DNA of 47,130 nucleotides from CAZTHL01 sp964613585 (lineage in GTDB: Bacteria > Pseudomonadota > Alphaproteobacteria > DSM-16000 > Inquilinaceae), in contig CAZTHL010000022.1 in NCBI GenBank assembly GCA_964613585.1, positions 1 through 47,130 on the forward strand, read 5' to 3'. Of the stretch, positions 17,099 through 25,874 are shown one piece after another. Positions within the stretch are counted from its first letter, which is position 1. Every line of letters starts with the position of its first letter. A model generated the notes under the pieces. That model saw only the letters and a list, made by a program, of their open reading frames with translations. It made no database searches and was not told the origin of the DNA. The translations under genes and the position numbers were made by a program.

Positions 17099-18265
17099 TC
17101 AAGCCCGAGGACGCAGGTCGAACAGGCGCTGGTGCTCGATCAGAGCATAACGGTCGGTCATGCCGGCGATGTAGTCGGCGACCACGCGGGCACGGTCGGC
17201 TTCATTCATGGCAAGGACGGCGTGTCGCCAGTCGTCCTTGAGGCAGCCGGGCTCAGCCATGAAGAAGCTGAACAGATCACCGACAACGCGGCGCGCCTTG
17301 CTCGTCTCACGATTGACGTCCGGGTGCCTGTACATGCGATCGAATAGAAACGCCTTCAACGCCAGATCGCACTGCCGCATTGTATCGGAAAACCCGGCCA
17401 GGGGTCGATTGGCGGCTCGTACCGCGTCGGCTGTGCGGGGATCCGCCTCTCCCAAACGCCGCCGGGTCTCCGCCAGGAGATCCGTGACCATTCTGTCGAT
17501 CAGGCGGCGTATCGTTTCGTGACGTCGCCGCCGTGGATCAAGGGCCGGATAGCGCCTGTCGACCTCCCTCACCGTCGCCCCGGTGAGCGGCAGGTCGACG
17601 AGCTCGTCGAGGTCGAAAAGCCCGGCGCGCAGCCCGTCATCGAGATCGTGATTGTTGTAGGCGATGTCATCGGCCAGCGCGGCCAGCTGCGCCTCAAGGC
17701 TGGGGAAGCGGTCGAGATCCAGGGGCCATGCGCGATCGAGCGCGACCACGGTTGGTGGCAGGACGCGTCCCTCCAGCGGCGGCCGAAGCGGACCATTGTG
17801 CTTGGTGACGCCTTCCAGCGTCTCCCAGGTCAGGTTCAGACCATCAAAGTCCGCGTACCGCTGCTCGAGACGGGTCAGAACGCGTACCGTCTGGTCATTG
17901 TGGAAGAAGCCGCCGAACGGCGCCATGGCGGCGTTGAGGGCGGTCTCGCCAGCATGCCCGAACGGTGTATGGCCGAGATCGTGGGCCAGGGAGATCGCCT
18001 CGACCAGATCCTCATCCACCGCCAGGCAGCGGGCCAGGGTGCGGGCGATCTGCGCGACCTCAAGGCTGTGGCTGAGGCGGGTCCGGTAATAGTCGCCCTC
18101 GTGGTAGATGAACACTTGGGTCTTGTGCTTCAGCTTGCGGAACGCGCCAGAATGGACGAGACGGTCGCGATCCCGTTGATAGGGACTGCGCATGGGGCTC
18201 TCGGGCTCGGCATGCTGCCGACCGCGGCTGCCGTCTGGTGTCGAGGCGAAAGGGGCCAGTGCCAT
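17099..18265 (-). CDS. dgt: Deoxyguanosinetriphosphate triphosphohydrolase-like protein
   Basis: HD-domain dNTPase that releases triphosphate from deoxynucleotides, controlling the nucleotide pool. The ATG at 18265 (GGAGGG upstream) gives 388 residues. The metal site is visible as H66 in RLSHSLEV, H95-D96 in SLAHDLGHTPFGHAGE, and a later aspartate in ALADDIAYNNHDLDDG. The N-terminus has the family sequence SPYQRDRDRLVHSGAFRKLK. It is divergent from erpA. The argS gene, usual just downstream in alphaproteobacteria, is absent. Confidence 0.92.
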   Translation of the reverse strand: MALAPFASTPDGSRGRQHAEPESPMRSPYQRDRDRLVHSGAFRKLKHKTQVFIYHEGDYYRTRLSHSLEVAQIARTLARCLAVDEDLVEAISLAHDLGHTPFGHAGETALNAAMAPFGGFFHNDQTVRVLTRLEQRYADFDGLNLTWETLEGVTKHNGPLRPPLEGRVLPPTVVALDRAWPLDLDRFPSLEAQLAALADDIAYNNHDLDDGLRAGLFDLDELVDLPLTGATVREVDRRYPALDPRRRRHETIRRLIDRMVTDLLAETRRRLGEADPRTADAVRAANRPLAGFSDTMRQCDLALKAFLFDRMYRHPDVNRETSKARRVVGDLFSFFMAEPGCLKDDWRHAVLAMNEADRARVVADYIAGMTDRYALIEHQRLFDLRPRA

Positions 18266-18321
18266 GACCGAGTCACCCTCCCGGCGCCGCGTGGCGGATC
18301 GTTGGAGACCGAGCACGGCGG

Positions 18322-18350
18322 TTGGACGAGGGTCAAGGATCCATTATATC
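18322..18350 (+). promoter_or_regulatory. Predicted sigma-70 promoter of erpA
   Basis: TTGGAC at 18322-18327 and TATATC at 18345-18350 are 17 bases apart, 36 bases before the erpA ATG, in the divergent gap with dgt. GGATCC copies lie at 18337-18342 and 18357-18362 around the -10; whether they bind a regulator is unknown. Confidence 0.5.
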
Positions 18351-18385
18351 CACTACGGATCCCGTCGTTCTCGTGGAGGCCGACC

Positions 18386-18778
18386 ATGACGAGCCCAAGC
18401 AGCCATGCCGGGCCGGCAAACCTCGCCAGCGACCCAGCAGCGGACGCGCCGCCGGCGGTCGGCATCACGGCCTCGGCGGTGACGCGCGTCGCGCAGTTGA
18501 TCCGCGAGCAGGGCAATCAGGACCTGATGCTTCGAGTCTCCGTCTCCGGCGGTGGATGCTCGGGCTTCCAGTATGGCTTCGGCTTCGACGACACGGTGCG
18601 CGAGGACGATCACGTGTTCGAGAGCGACGGCGTGCGCATGCTGATTGACGAAGTCTCGCTGGAGCTGCTGAACGGTGCGGAGGTCGACTTCGTTGAAGAC
18701 CTGATCGGATCGTCCTTTCAGATTCGAAATCCGAACGCGTCCTCCTCCTGTGGCTGCGGCTCCTCGTTTGCCGTGTAA
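18386..18778 (+). CDS. erpA: Iron-sulfur cluster insertion protein, A-type carrier
   Basis: A 130-residue A-type Fe-S carrier that passes clusters to target enzymes. The three ligand cysteines are C58 (GGGCSGFQY) and C122/C124 (SSSCGCGSSF). The first 25 residues are an unconserved extension. The ATG at 18386 follows GGAGG; the longer upstream frame belongs to the antisense of dgt. The ErpA subgroup is favoured over IscA because no isc or suf genes are adjacent and ErpA is commonly placed beside dgt and xthA. Confidence 0.88.
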   Translation: MTSPSSHAGPANLASDPAADAPPAVGITASAVTRVAQLIREQGNQDLMLRVSVSGGGCSGFQYGFGFDDTVREDDHVFESDGVRMLIDEVSLELLNGAEVDFVEDLIGSSFQIRNPNASSSCGCGSSFAV

Positions 18779-18823
18779 AGCCCGGACGATCGAGTAGAGC
18801 CCAGACGTCCGAGCCGCGTCGCC

Positions 18824-19600
18824 ATGCGGCTGGCCAGCTTCAACGTGAACTCGCTGCGCGCGCGGCTGGCCAACGTGTTGGAGTGGCTGAGCGACTCGGG
18901 GCCCGACGTGGCTCTGCTTCAAGAGATCAAGTGCGAGACCGACAGCTTTCCCAGGCTTGAGATTGAAGCTCTCGGCTATCACGCCGCCGTCCTCGGTCAG
19001 AAGGCCTACAACGGGGTGGCCATCCTGTCGAAGCGACCCATCGAGGCTGTGCGCGAGGATCTGCCCGGCGATACGGACGATCTCCAGGCGCGTTATCTTG
19101 AGGCGACGATCGACGGGGTCCGGGTGGCATCGCTGTACGCGCCGAACGGCAACCCGCCCGGCGACGTGGTCAAGTTCCAGCGGAAGCTGGCTTGGTTGAG
19201 TCGCCTACGCGCTCATGCCGCCAGGCTCCTCGACACCGGGCAGCCGCTCGTCCTCGGTGGCGACTACAACGTCATTCCCGAGGAGGTGGATTGCCATGAT
19301 CCACAGGCTTGGCGGGCGGACGCGCTGTTCCAGCCTGAGAGCCGGCGCTGCTTCCGGGCGCTCACCCACCTCGGGCTGTACGATGCTTATCGCGCCCTTC
19401 ACCGCGGCGGTGGCGCGTTCACCTTTTGGGACTATCAGGGACGTGCCTTCGAGGCCGACCACGGCATACGCATCGACCATTTCCTGCTGTCGCCCCAGGC
19501 GGCCGACCGGCTCCAGGCCTGCTCCATCGATCGCAAGCCCCGGGGCCGACCCAAGGCGAGCGACCATACCCCGATCGAGGTGAGCCTGCGGGAGGCGTGA
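18824..19600 (+). CDS. xthA: Exodeoxyribonuclease III
   Basis: Base-excision repair AP endonuclease and 3'-5' exonuclease of the EEP family, 258 residues. Catalytic landmarks are N8 (FNVNSLRAR), E34 (LLQEIKCE), GGDYNVIPEEVDCHDP, FWDYQGRAFEADHGIRIDHFL, and the final ASDHTPI histidine. All motifs are intact. It follows erpA on the same strand by 45 bases. Confidence 0.94.
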   Translation: MRLASFNVNSLRARLANVLEWLSDSGPDVALLQEIKCETDSFPRLEIEALGYHAAVLGQKAYNGVAILSKRPIEAVREDLPGDTDDLQARYLEATIDGVRVASLYAPNGNPPGDVVKFQRKLAWLSRLRAHAARLLDTGQPLVLGGDYNVIPEEVDCHDPQAWRADALFQPESRRCFRALTHLGLYDAYRALHRGGGAFTFWDYQGRAFEADHGIRIDHFLLSPQAADRLQACSIDRKPRGRPKASDHTPIEVSLREA

Positions 19601-19663
19601 CCGGAGCTTCCTCATGCGGTATCACGACCGCCTCGAAACGACCGCCTGAGGGAGACTTGATCC

Positions 19664-20248
19664 ATGAACCGCCGTCTTGCCGCCGTGCCCGCCCTGCTCC
19701 TTCTTGTCGTGTCGGGCAATGCGGCGGCCCACACCGGCATCGGCCCGACCGCCGGCCTCGGCGCCGGCTTTGGCCATCCGCTGCTCGGCGTGGACCATCT
19801 GCTGGCCATGGTCGCGGTCGGCCTGTGGGCCTCTGTGGCCGGCGGCCGGGCGCTGTGGCTGGTGCCGATCGCCTTTGTGGGGACCATGCTGGCCGGGGGC
19901 GCTCTGGCCCTCTTCGGCATTCCCCTGCCCGGCGTCGAGCTGATGATCGCCCTCTCGGTCGTGGTCCTGGGCTCGGCGGTGCTCGCCCGCGCGCGGCTGC
20001 CGGTGGCGGCGGCCATGGGCGTGGCCGCGCTGTTCGCCGTGTTCCATGGGCACGCTCACGGCGCGGAGATGCCGGCGGGGGCCAGCGGCCTGCTCTACGG
20101 GCTCGGCTTCGCGGCGGCGACGGCTTCACTGCACGCCGTAGGTGTCGGCGTCGGCATCACCGCACGCCGCTTCGCCGCTGAGCCGGCGCTCCGCCTGGGG
20201 GGTGGGGCAGTCGCCCTCGCGGGTTTCCTGATTCTGGTGGCCGGCTGA
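19664..20248 (+). CDS. hupE: HupE/UreJ family metal (Ni/Co) permease
   Basis: A 194-residue protein with a signal peptide (about 1-22) followed by six likely membrane helices. The family motif HPLLGVDHLLAMVAVGLWA follows the first periplasmic histidines, and FHGHAHGAEMP is the second histidine-rich motif; both are used for nickel or cobalt passage in the family. No hydrogenase or urease genes are in the window, so it probably serves distant genes. GGGAGA precedes the ATG. Confidence 0.88.
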   Translation: MNRRLAAVPALLLLVVSGNAAAHTGIGPTAGLGAGFGHPLLGVDHLLAMVAVGLWASVAGGRALWLVPIAFVGTMLAGGALALFGIPLPGVELMIALSVVVLGSAVLARARLPVAAAMGVAALFAVFHGHAHGAEMPAGASGLLYGLGFAAATASLHAVGVGVGITARRFAAEPALRLGGGAVALAGFLILVAG

Positions 20249-20508
20249 TCATCGTGACGGCTGGCTGGGCCGAGGCGCCCGGAACCCTCCAGCTTCGTGG
20301 GCCGCCAACCCGGCCCACATCCTTGGTCGGTCGGCGCCCGTCGCAAGATCAAGATGGTGACCGCGGCTCGCCAGCCTGCCTCACGCTTTGGCATCAGGGC
20401 TCGCGTCGGGTGTAATCACTTTGTCGGAATGTTTCTCAATCCAGCACGTGTCCTACGATGCGGCTCAACCGGCTGCGCCGGCCTGTTCCCAGCCGCTTCG
20501 GAGGCACC

Positions 20509-21003
20509 ATGAGCTCCTTCAAAAAGACCAAGATCGCCATCGTGGTCGCCGCGATGTTGCTGACCACGGGCGCGGCGGTGCCCCGCGCCTTGGGACAAGC
20601 GGCCGGCGAGCCCGGCAACATCACCCTGGTCTTCTCGAACACACGAGGGGCGATTGGCTGGGTTCTCTACAACCTGCAGCAGTTCAACATGGCGCGCTCC
20701 GAGAACAACGTCGAGGTCATGCAGGCCGAGGCCGATGACCTGCTGGTCCGGCTGGAGGAAGCGGTGCGCTGGTCCGACGCGCTCGACCGCGTGGTTGTTC
20801 CAGGCGAGCACGGCGAGAACGTCGACAACGCCGTGGCGGATCTGAACGAGCTGCTGGTCACCGCGTACGGCAATGTCGAGTCCGCCATCGAGTCGAATGA
20901 CATCGATGCCATCAAGCAGCGGCTCGACCAGTCGGCGGACGCATTCAACCGGCTTGAATCCAATCTTCGCAACTTGAATGTGCTGCTCGAGGAATGGGTC
21001 TGA
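20509..21003 (+). CDS. Exported alpha-helical protein of unknown function
   Basis: The protein is not recognised. The ATG at 20509 has GGAGG four bases upstream and gives 164 residues. Residues 1-29 are a clear Sec signal peptide (basic N-terminus, hydrophobic AIVVAAMLLTTGAAV, cleavage near RALGQA). The mature part is acidic and, by its heptad-like pattern, mostly helical, consistent with a small periplasmic helical bundle; it has no cysteine and no metal motif. It stands alone between hupE and a convergent BCCT gene. A role with either neighbour is only a guess. Confidence 0.75.
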   Translation: MSSFKKTKIAIVVAAMLLTTGAAVPRALGQAAGEPGNITLVFSNTRGAIGWVLYNLQQFNMARSENNVEVMQAEADDLLVRLEEAVRWSDALDRVVVPGEHGENVDNAVADLNELLVTAYGNVESAIESNDIDAIKQRLDQSADAFNRLESNLRNLNVLLEEWV

Positions 21004-21031
21004 CGCTGCCGGGGCGAGCGCACGGGTGCCC

Positions 21032-22555
21032 TCAGCCCGACGCGGGACGGACCATCGAAGCGTCCTGCCGGAACGCGCGCATCAGGCTGACGCAAATCGC
21101 CACCAGCAGCACGGACATTGGCAGGCCGGCGCTGATCGCGGCCGATTGGATCGCCTGAAGCCCGCCGGCCAACAGCAGGGTCGCGGCGACCGCCCCTTCC
21201 GAGACGGCCCAGAACACGCGCTGGGACCGCGGAGGATTCGGGTGGCCGCCGGAGGTCACCATGTCGTCCACCAACGAGCCGGAGTCGGACGAGGTGACGA
21301 AGAAAACGGCGATCAGCAGGGTCGCCGTGATCGAGGTGATCAGGCTGAGCGGCATCGTCCCGAGCAGCGCATGCAACGCCTGGGCCGCGTCCTCCCGAAC
21401 CGGCGCGGACAACCCGCCGCCGCCGAAATGCTGCTCGTGCAGAGCGCTGCCGCCGAACACGGCGAGCCAAGCGAAGGTCACCAGCGTCGGCACCATAAGG
21501 ACTCCGAGAATGAACTCCCGGACGGTGCGGCCTCGTGAGATGCGGCCGACGAAGACCCCGACAAAAGGCGACCAGGAGATCCACCAGCCCCAGTAGAACA
21601 AGGTCCACTGCGCCTGCCATTCGAAGTCCTGGCCAAATTCCAGGTTCAGGCTCATCCGCGGCAGGTTCTGGAGGTAGAGGCCGAGGCCGGTGACCAGGCT
21701 TTTCAGAATGAACACCGTTGGCCCGACAAGCAGCACGAAGCCGAACAGAACCGCGGCCAATCCGATGTTGAAGCGGCTGAGTCGTCGGATCCCGGCATGC
21801 ACCCCGGCCACGACCGAGATCGTCGCTACCAGCGTGATGGCAGCAACAATGGCCAGCTGGACCCGGGTTTCGAGCGGCACATTCGTGAAATCCGCAAGTC
21901 CGGTGTTCACCTGCATGGCCCCGAGCCCCAGCGAGGTGGCGACACCCAGGAGCGTGCCGACAGTGCAGAGAATATCCACGGCGTGCCCAATCGGCCCATG
22001 GATGCGCTCGCCGATCAGCGGATGCAGGATAGAGCGAGGCCGGAGGGGCAGCTTGCGGCGGAAATGAAAATACGCGAGCGCCACGCCGAACACGCTGTAG
22101 ATCGCCCAGGGGTGCAGTCCCCAGTGAAAAAAGGTGTACCGCAGGGCCACGCCGATCGCATCGGTCGACTCGGCGCCCACGCCAACCGGTGGCTCGAGAT
22201 AGTGGCGGATCGGCTCGGCGACGCTCCAGAAGACGAGGCCCGTTCCCATGCCTGCGCCGAACAGCATGGTGAACCACGACCAGCGGCTGAACTGCGGCCG
22301 GTCGTCGTCGTCGCCCAGGCGGATGCGGCCGTACGGGCTCAGCATCAGCCACAGCGAGAAGACGAGAAATCCCGTGGCAGTGAGGGCATAGTACCAGCCG
22401 AAGGTCCGCGCGACATAGGACTGCACCGCGCTGAACCAGTCGGCCGCCACGCTGCTGAAGGTCGCACCGAAGATGACGAAGCCCACGACGACGGCGGCCG
22501 AGCCGAAGAACACCGCCGGCTCCATCTTCTCCTTTATCTTGTCAAGGATGAGCAT
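21032..22555 (-). CDS. BCCT family betaine/choline/carnitine transporter
   Basis: A 507-residue, roughly 12-span secondary transporter for quaternary ammonium compounds. The family hallmarks are visible: GAGMGTGLVFWSVAEPIRHY, HWGLHPWAIYSVFG, the signature region TLFYWGWWISWSPFVGVFVGRISRGRTVREF, and SSDSGSLVDDMVTSGG. The glycine pattern and missing long cytosolic tail suggest a sodium- or proton-coupled importer rather than a strongly osmoregulated one. The substrate cannot be fixed from sequence. It is convergent with the exported-protein gene. Confidence 0.92.
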   Translation of the reverse strand: MLILDKIKEKMEPAVFFGSAAVVVGFVIFGATFSSVAADWFSAVQSYVARTFGWYYALTATGFLVFSLWLMLSPYGRIRLGDDDDRPQFSRWSWFTMLFGAGMGTGLVFWSVAEPIRHYLEPPVGVGAESTDAIGVALRYTFFHWGLHPWAIYSVFGVALAYFHFRRKLPLRPRSILHPLIGERIHGPIGHAVDILCTVGTLLGVATSLGLGAMQVNTGLADFTNVPLETRVQLAIVAAITLVATISVVAGVHAGIRRLSRFNIGLAAVLFGFVLLVGPTVFILKSLVTGLGLYLQNLPRMSLNLEFGQDFEWQAQWTLFYWGWWISWSPFVGVFVGRISRGRTVREFILGVLMVPTLVTFAWLAVFGGSALHEQHFGGGGLSAPVREDAAQALHALLGTMPLSLITSITATLLIAVFFVTSSDSGSLVDDMVTSGGHPNPPRSQRVFWAVSEGAVAATLLLAGGLQAIQSAAISAGLPMSVLLVAICVSLMRAFRQDASMVRPASG

Positions 22556-22606
22556 GCCAAAGCGCTGCGAGTGTCAGGGGATTGGGATGACCCGAGCCGA
22601 CCGAGA

Positions 22607-23242
22607 TCAGGCGGCTCGGGCCAGGGCCAGCTTAACGCCGAGAGTGACGAGGGCGGCGCCCATGGCCCGCTCGATCCAGTGCCCGATGCCGGCCACGACG
22701 CGCCGGATGGCGGGCAGGCTGAGGCCCGCCGCAAGCGCGGCGTAGAGGCTCGCGGTCGACGCCACCATGCAGGTCGCGAGCACGGCCTGGACCATCCACG
22801 GCGTGCCCGGCACGATCACCACGGTGAACAAGGACAGAAAGTAGAGCGCGGCTTTCGGGTTCAGCAGGCAGCACAGCGCCCCGACCCTGACCGCCGCCGC
22901 CGGGCGCGGCACCTCGCGGAGATCTCCACCGGGCAGGTCCTTGTCATCGCGCCGGCCGGGCCGCGCACGGAGCGCCTGGATCCCGAGGAATACCAGATAA
23001 GCGCCGCCGGCGAACTTCAGGATGGTGAACAGCAGTGCCGACTGATGGATGAGGACGCCGAGCCCGATCAGCGCCAAGCCGATATGGACCAGGTTGCCGG
23101 CGGCGACGCCGACAGCGGTCCACATCCCCGTCGCTCTGCCGTGCGTCAGGCTCTGTCGGCTCACCATGATCATATCCGGTCCCGGGCTGGCGACCGCCAG
23201 GAGGTGGATCACCGCCACGGTGACCAGGATATCCCAAGGCAT
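22607..23242 (-). CDS. LysE/RhtB family amino-acid exporter
   Basis: A 211-residue, six-span exporter. The ATG at 23242 follows GGGAGG. Landmarks are ASPGPDMIMVSRQSLTHGRATG near the N-terminus, GAYLVFLGIQALR, and LLNPKAALYFLSLF. The family exports amino acids such as homoserine, threonine or lysine; the substrate here is unknown. No adjacent LysG-type regulator was seen. The 278 bases up to ilvD contain nothing recognisable. Confidence 0.9.
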   Translation of the reverse strand: MPWDILVTVAVIHLLAVASPGPDMIMVSRQSLTHGRATGMWTAVGVAAGNLVHIGLALIGLGVLIHQSALLFTILKFAGGAYLVFLGIQALRARPGRRDDKDLPGGDLREVPRPAAAVRVGALCCLLNPKAALYFLSLFTVVIVPGTPWMVQAVLATCMVASTASLYAALAAGLSLPAIRRVVAGIGHWIERAMGAALVTLGVKLALARAA

Positions 23243-23520
23243 CGGCGCCTCCCTGGAACGCTCCACAACGATCCCATGGCCCGACCACGGCTGCTGTCGT
23301 GCGCGATCATTGTTGGCCACCGCTCGATGATCGGGGACGTGGCGACGCCCCATGCTGAAAGAGGCGCGCAGCCGTCGACCTGAGCGCTGGGCGGATCAGC
23401 CGAGCTTCAGGACACGTGCATACAGTCACTTAATCAAGGCGACGCCGCCGCGGTTCCTTTCGCGTCTGCCGGGCCCGCGGGCTTGAGGCGCCGAGCCGGC
23501 GCGGCCACCGTCAAGCTCGG

Positions 23521-25272
23521 TCAAACGTCCGCGTAGCACCGGGTCTCAGCGGCCGCTCCGGGGTGCGTCACCGCCCCCTTTTCGGCGTCGCCGACGGTCT
23601 GCGCGTAGCGCCACAACGCGCCCGACTGGAAATCATGGGACCGTGGCTGCCAGGCTTTGCGGCGCGCGTCGAGCTCCTCCGGCGCCAGCTCCACGTCCAA
23701 GCGGCCGGCCTCGGCATCGATGTCCACGATGTCGCCGTCCCGGAGCAGGCCGATCGGGCCGCCGACCGCGGCCTCCGGCCCGACATGGCCGACGCAGAAG
23801 CCGCGGGTCGCGCCCGAGAAGCGCCCGTCGGTGATCCGCGCCCCCTGCTCACCCATGCCCTGGCCGTAGGTAGCGGAGGTGGTCGAGAGCATCTCGCGCA
23901 TCCCCGGCCCGCCGCGCGGACCTTCATAGCGGATGACGATCACCTCGCCGGGCTGATAGCGGCGCGCCTGCACCGCCTCGAAGGCCGCCTCCTCGCTGTC
24001 GAAGCAGCGGGCCGGGCCACGGAATCGCAGGGTCTTCATGTTGGCGACCTTGACGATGCCGCCCTGCGGCGCCAGCGAGCCGCGCAGGCCGACGACCCCG
24101 CCGGTCGGCGACAGCGGCGCCGAGGTCGGCCGCACGACCTCCTGATCCACCGGGAAGCGGACCCCCTCCAGGCTCTCGGCCAGCGTCCGACCGCTCACCG
24201 TCGGGCAGTCGCCGTGCAGGTAGCCGCCGTCGAGCAGCGTGCGCATCAGCACCGGCACCCCGCCGACCTCGTACAGGTCCTTGGCGACGTAGCGGCCGCT
24301 GGGCTTGAGGTCGGCGATGTAGGGCGTGCGCCGGAAGATGGCGGCCACGGCATGAAGGTCGAAATCGATGCCGGCCTCATGCGCGATGGCCGGCAGATGC
24401 AGCGCCGCGTTGGTTGAGCCGCCCGAGGCGGCCACCACGGTGGCCGCATTCTCCAGCGCCTCGCGGGTGACGATGTCGCGCGGGCGCAGACCGGTCTCGA
24501 GCAGGCGCATGACCGCGGCGCCGGAGGCCTCGGCGTATTGGTCGCGGCTTTCGTAGGGCGCCGGGGCGCCGGCGGAGCCGGGCAGCGCCAAGCCCATCGC
24601 CTCGGACACGCAGGCCATGGTGTTGGCAGTGAACTGGCCGCCGCAGGACCCGGCGCTCGGGCAGGCCACGCATTCCAGGGCGTGCAGCTCCTCCTCCGCC
24701 ATCTTGCCGGCCGCGTAGGCGCCGACCGCCTCGAACACGTCCTGGACGGTGACGTCCCGGCCCTTGTACCGGCCGGGAAGGATCGAGCCGCCGTACATGA
24801 AGACGCTCGGCACGTTGAGACGGACCATGGCCATGAGCATGCCGGGCAGCGACTTGTCGCAGCCGGCGAGGCCGACCAGGGCGTCGTAGCAATGGCCGCG
24901 CATGGTCAGCTCGACCGAGTCGGCGATGACCTCCCGGCTGACCAGCGAGGACTTCATCCCCTGATGCCCCATGGCGATGCCGTCGGTCACCGTGATGGTG
25001 CAGAACTCCCGCGGCGTGCCACCGTGGGCGGCCACCCCGTGCTTGACCGCCTGAGCCTGGCGGCCGAGCGCGATGTTGCACGGCGCCGCCTCGTTCCAGC
25101 AGGTGGCCACGCCGACGAAGGGCTGGGCGATCTGCTCGTCGTTCAGCCCCATCGCGTAATAGTATGAGCGGTGGGGTGCCCGGTCCGGCCCCACCGTGAC
25201 ATGCCGGCTCGGCAGCTTGGCCTTGTCCCAGGTCTTGCGGGGCTTGTCATCGAGCGGCATGGCGCGGGGCAT
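23521..25272 (-). CDS. ilvD: Dihydroxy-acid dehydratase
   Basis: Fe-S enzyme of branched-chain amino-acid synthesis that dehydrates 2,3-dihydroxy-isovalerate and its methyl analogue to the 2-oxo acids. The 583 residues show likely cluster cysteines C65 (NEAAPCN), C138 (AGCDKSLPG) and C210 (SAGSCGGQFTANTM), TDGIAMGHQGMKSSL, and the C-terminal ITDGRFSGATRGFCVGHVGPEA. The compact length fits the [2Fe-2S] branch. ATGs at 25272 and 25257 are both possible starts. Sugar-acid dehydratases of the same family were considered, but the IlvD motifs fit better. Confidence 0.92.
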   Translation of the reverse strand: MPRAMPLDDKPRKTWDKAKLPSRHVTVGPDRAPHRSYYYAMGLNDEQIAQPFVGVATCWNEAAPCNIALGRQAQAVKHGVAAHGGTPREFCTITVTDGIAMGHQGMKSSLVSREVIADSVELTMRGHCYDALVGLAGCDKSLPGMLMAMVRLNVPSVFMYGGSILPGRYKGRDVTVQDVFEAVGAYAAGKMAEEELHALECVACPSAGSCGGQFTANTMACVSEAMGLALPGSAGAPAPYESRDQYAEASGAAVMRLLETGLRPRDIVTREALENAATVVAASGGSTNAALHLPAIAHEAGIDFDLHAVAAIFRRTPYIADLKPSGRYVAKDLYEVGGVPVLMRTLLDGGYLHGDCPTVSGRTLAESLEGVRFPVDQEVVRPTSAPLSPTGGVVGLRGSLAPQGGIVKVANMKTLRFRGPARCFDSEEAAFEAVQARRYQPGEVIVIRYEGPRGGPGMREMLSTTSATYGQGMGEQGARITDGRFSGATRGFCVGHVGPEAAVGGPIGLLRDGDIVDIDAEAGRLDVELAPEELDARRKAWQPRSHDFQSGALWRYAQTVGDAEKGAVTHPGAAAETRCYADV

Positions 25273-25333
25273 CCCGGGGCCGGAGGTGGCGGGAACCCGG
25301 CCCGAGCGGCCGGGCGCGAGCGGCGATCGACCC

Positions 25334-25771
25334 CTAGACCGGGAAGCCGGGCCAAAGCGACTCGGCGAAGTCGCGGTCCTGGGACAGTTCCTCGATCACC
25401 GCCCGCAGCAGGTCACGGATCGACACTATACCGGTGATCCGCTCGCCGTCGACCACGGGCAGATGCCGGAGCGAGCGCTCGCGCATGGTGCGCAGGGCGA
25501 CCATCATCTTGGTCTCCGGCGCCACCGTCGCCGGGTCAGGGGTCATGACCTCCGCCAGCTTCGTCGCGTCGACGTCGCGGCCACGCGCCACCACGCGGTC
25601 GACCACGTCGCGCTCGGTGAAGATGCCCTGCAGCTTGCCGTCCTCGGCGACGATCAGCGCGCCGATGTGGCGGTCGGCCATCAGGCGGGCAGCCTCGGCC
25701 ACGCTGAGATCCGGACGCATGATGACGAGCTCCTGCGAGCCGACGACCTCGTTGATGGTCCTGTCGAACAT
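25334..25771 (-). CDS. CBS-pair domain protein
   Basis: A 145-residue protein consisting almost only of two CBS domains (about 10-60 and 75-130), with FTERDVVDRVVARG closing the first and VDGERITGIVSIRDLLRAVIEE closing the second. Such stand-alone CBS pairs bind adenosine nucleotides and act as sensors, but the partner is unknown. It lies between ilvD and the AEC permease on the same strand, with about 60 bases to ilvD, so co-transcription with ilvD is possible. Confidence 0.88.
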   Translation of the reverse strand: MFDRTINEVVGSQELVIMRPDLSVAEAARLMADRHIGALIVAEDGKLQGIFTERDVVDRVVARGRDVDATKLAEVMTPDPATVAPETKMMVALRTMRERSLRHLPVVDGERITGIVSIRDLLRAVIEELSQDRDFAESLWPGFPV

Positions 25772-25874
25772 TCCGCCTCTCCTCTTCTTCTGGTGCGCCC
25801 GGTCGTCCCCGGCCCGGGCTTGGGGCCCAAGGCTCCCTCGGCGAACCCGGCCACTTTAGCAACATGTCATACGT

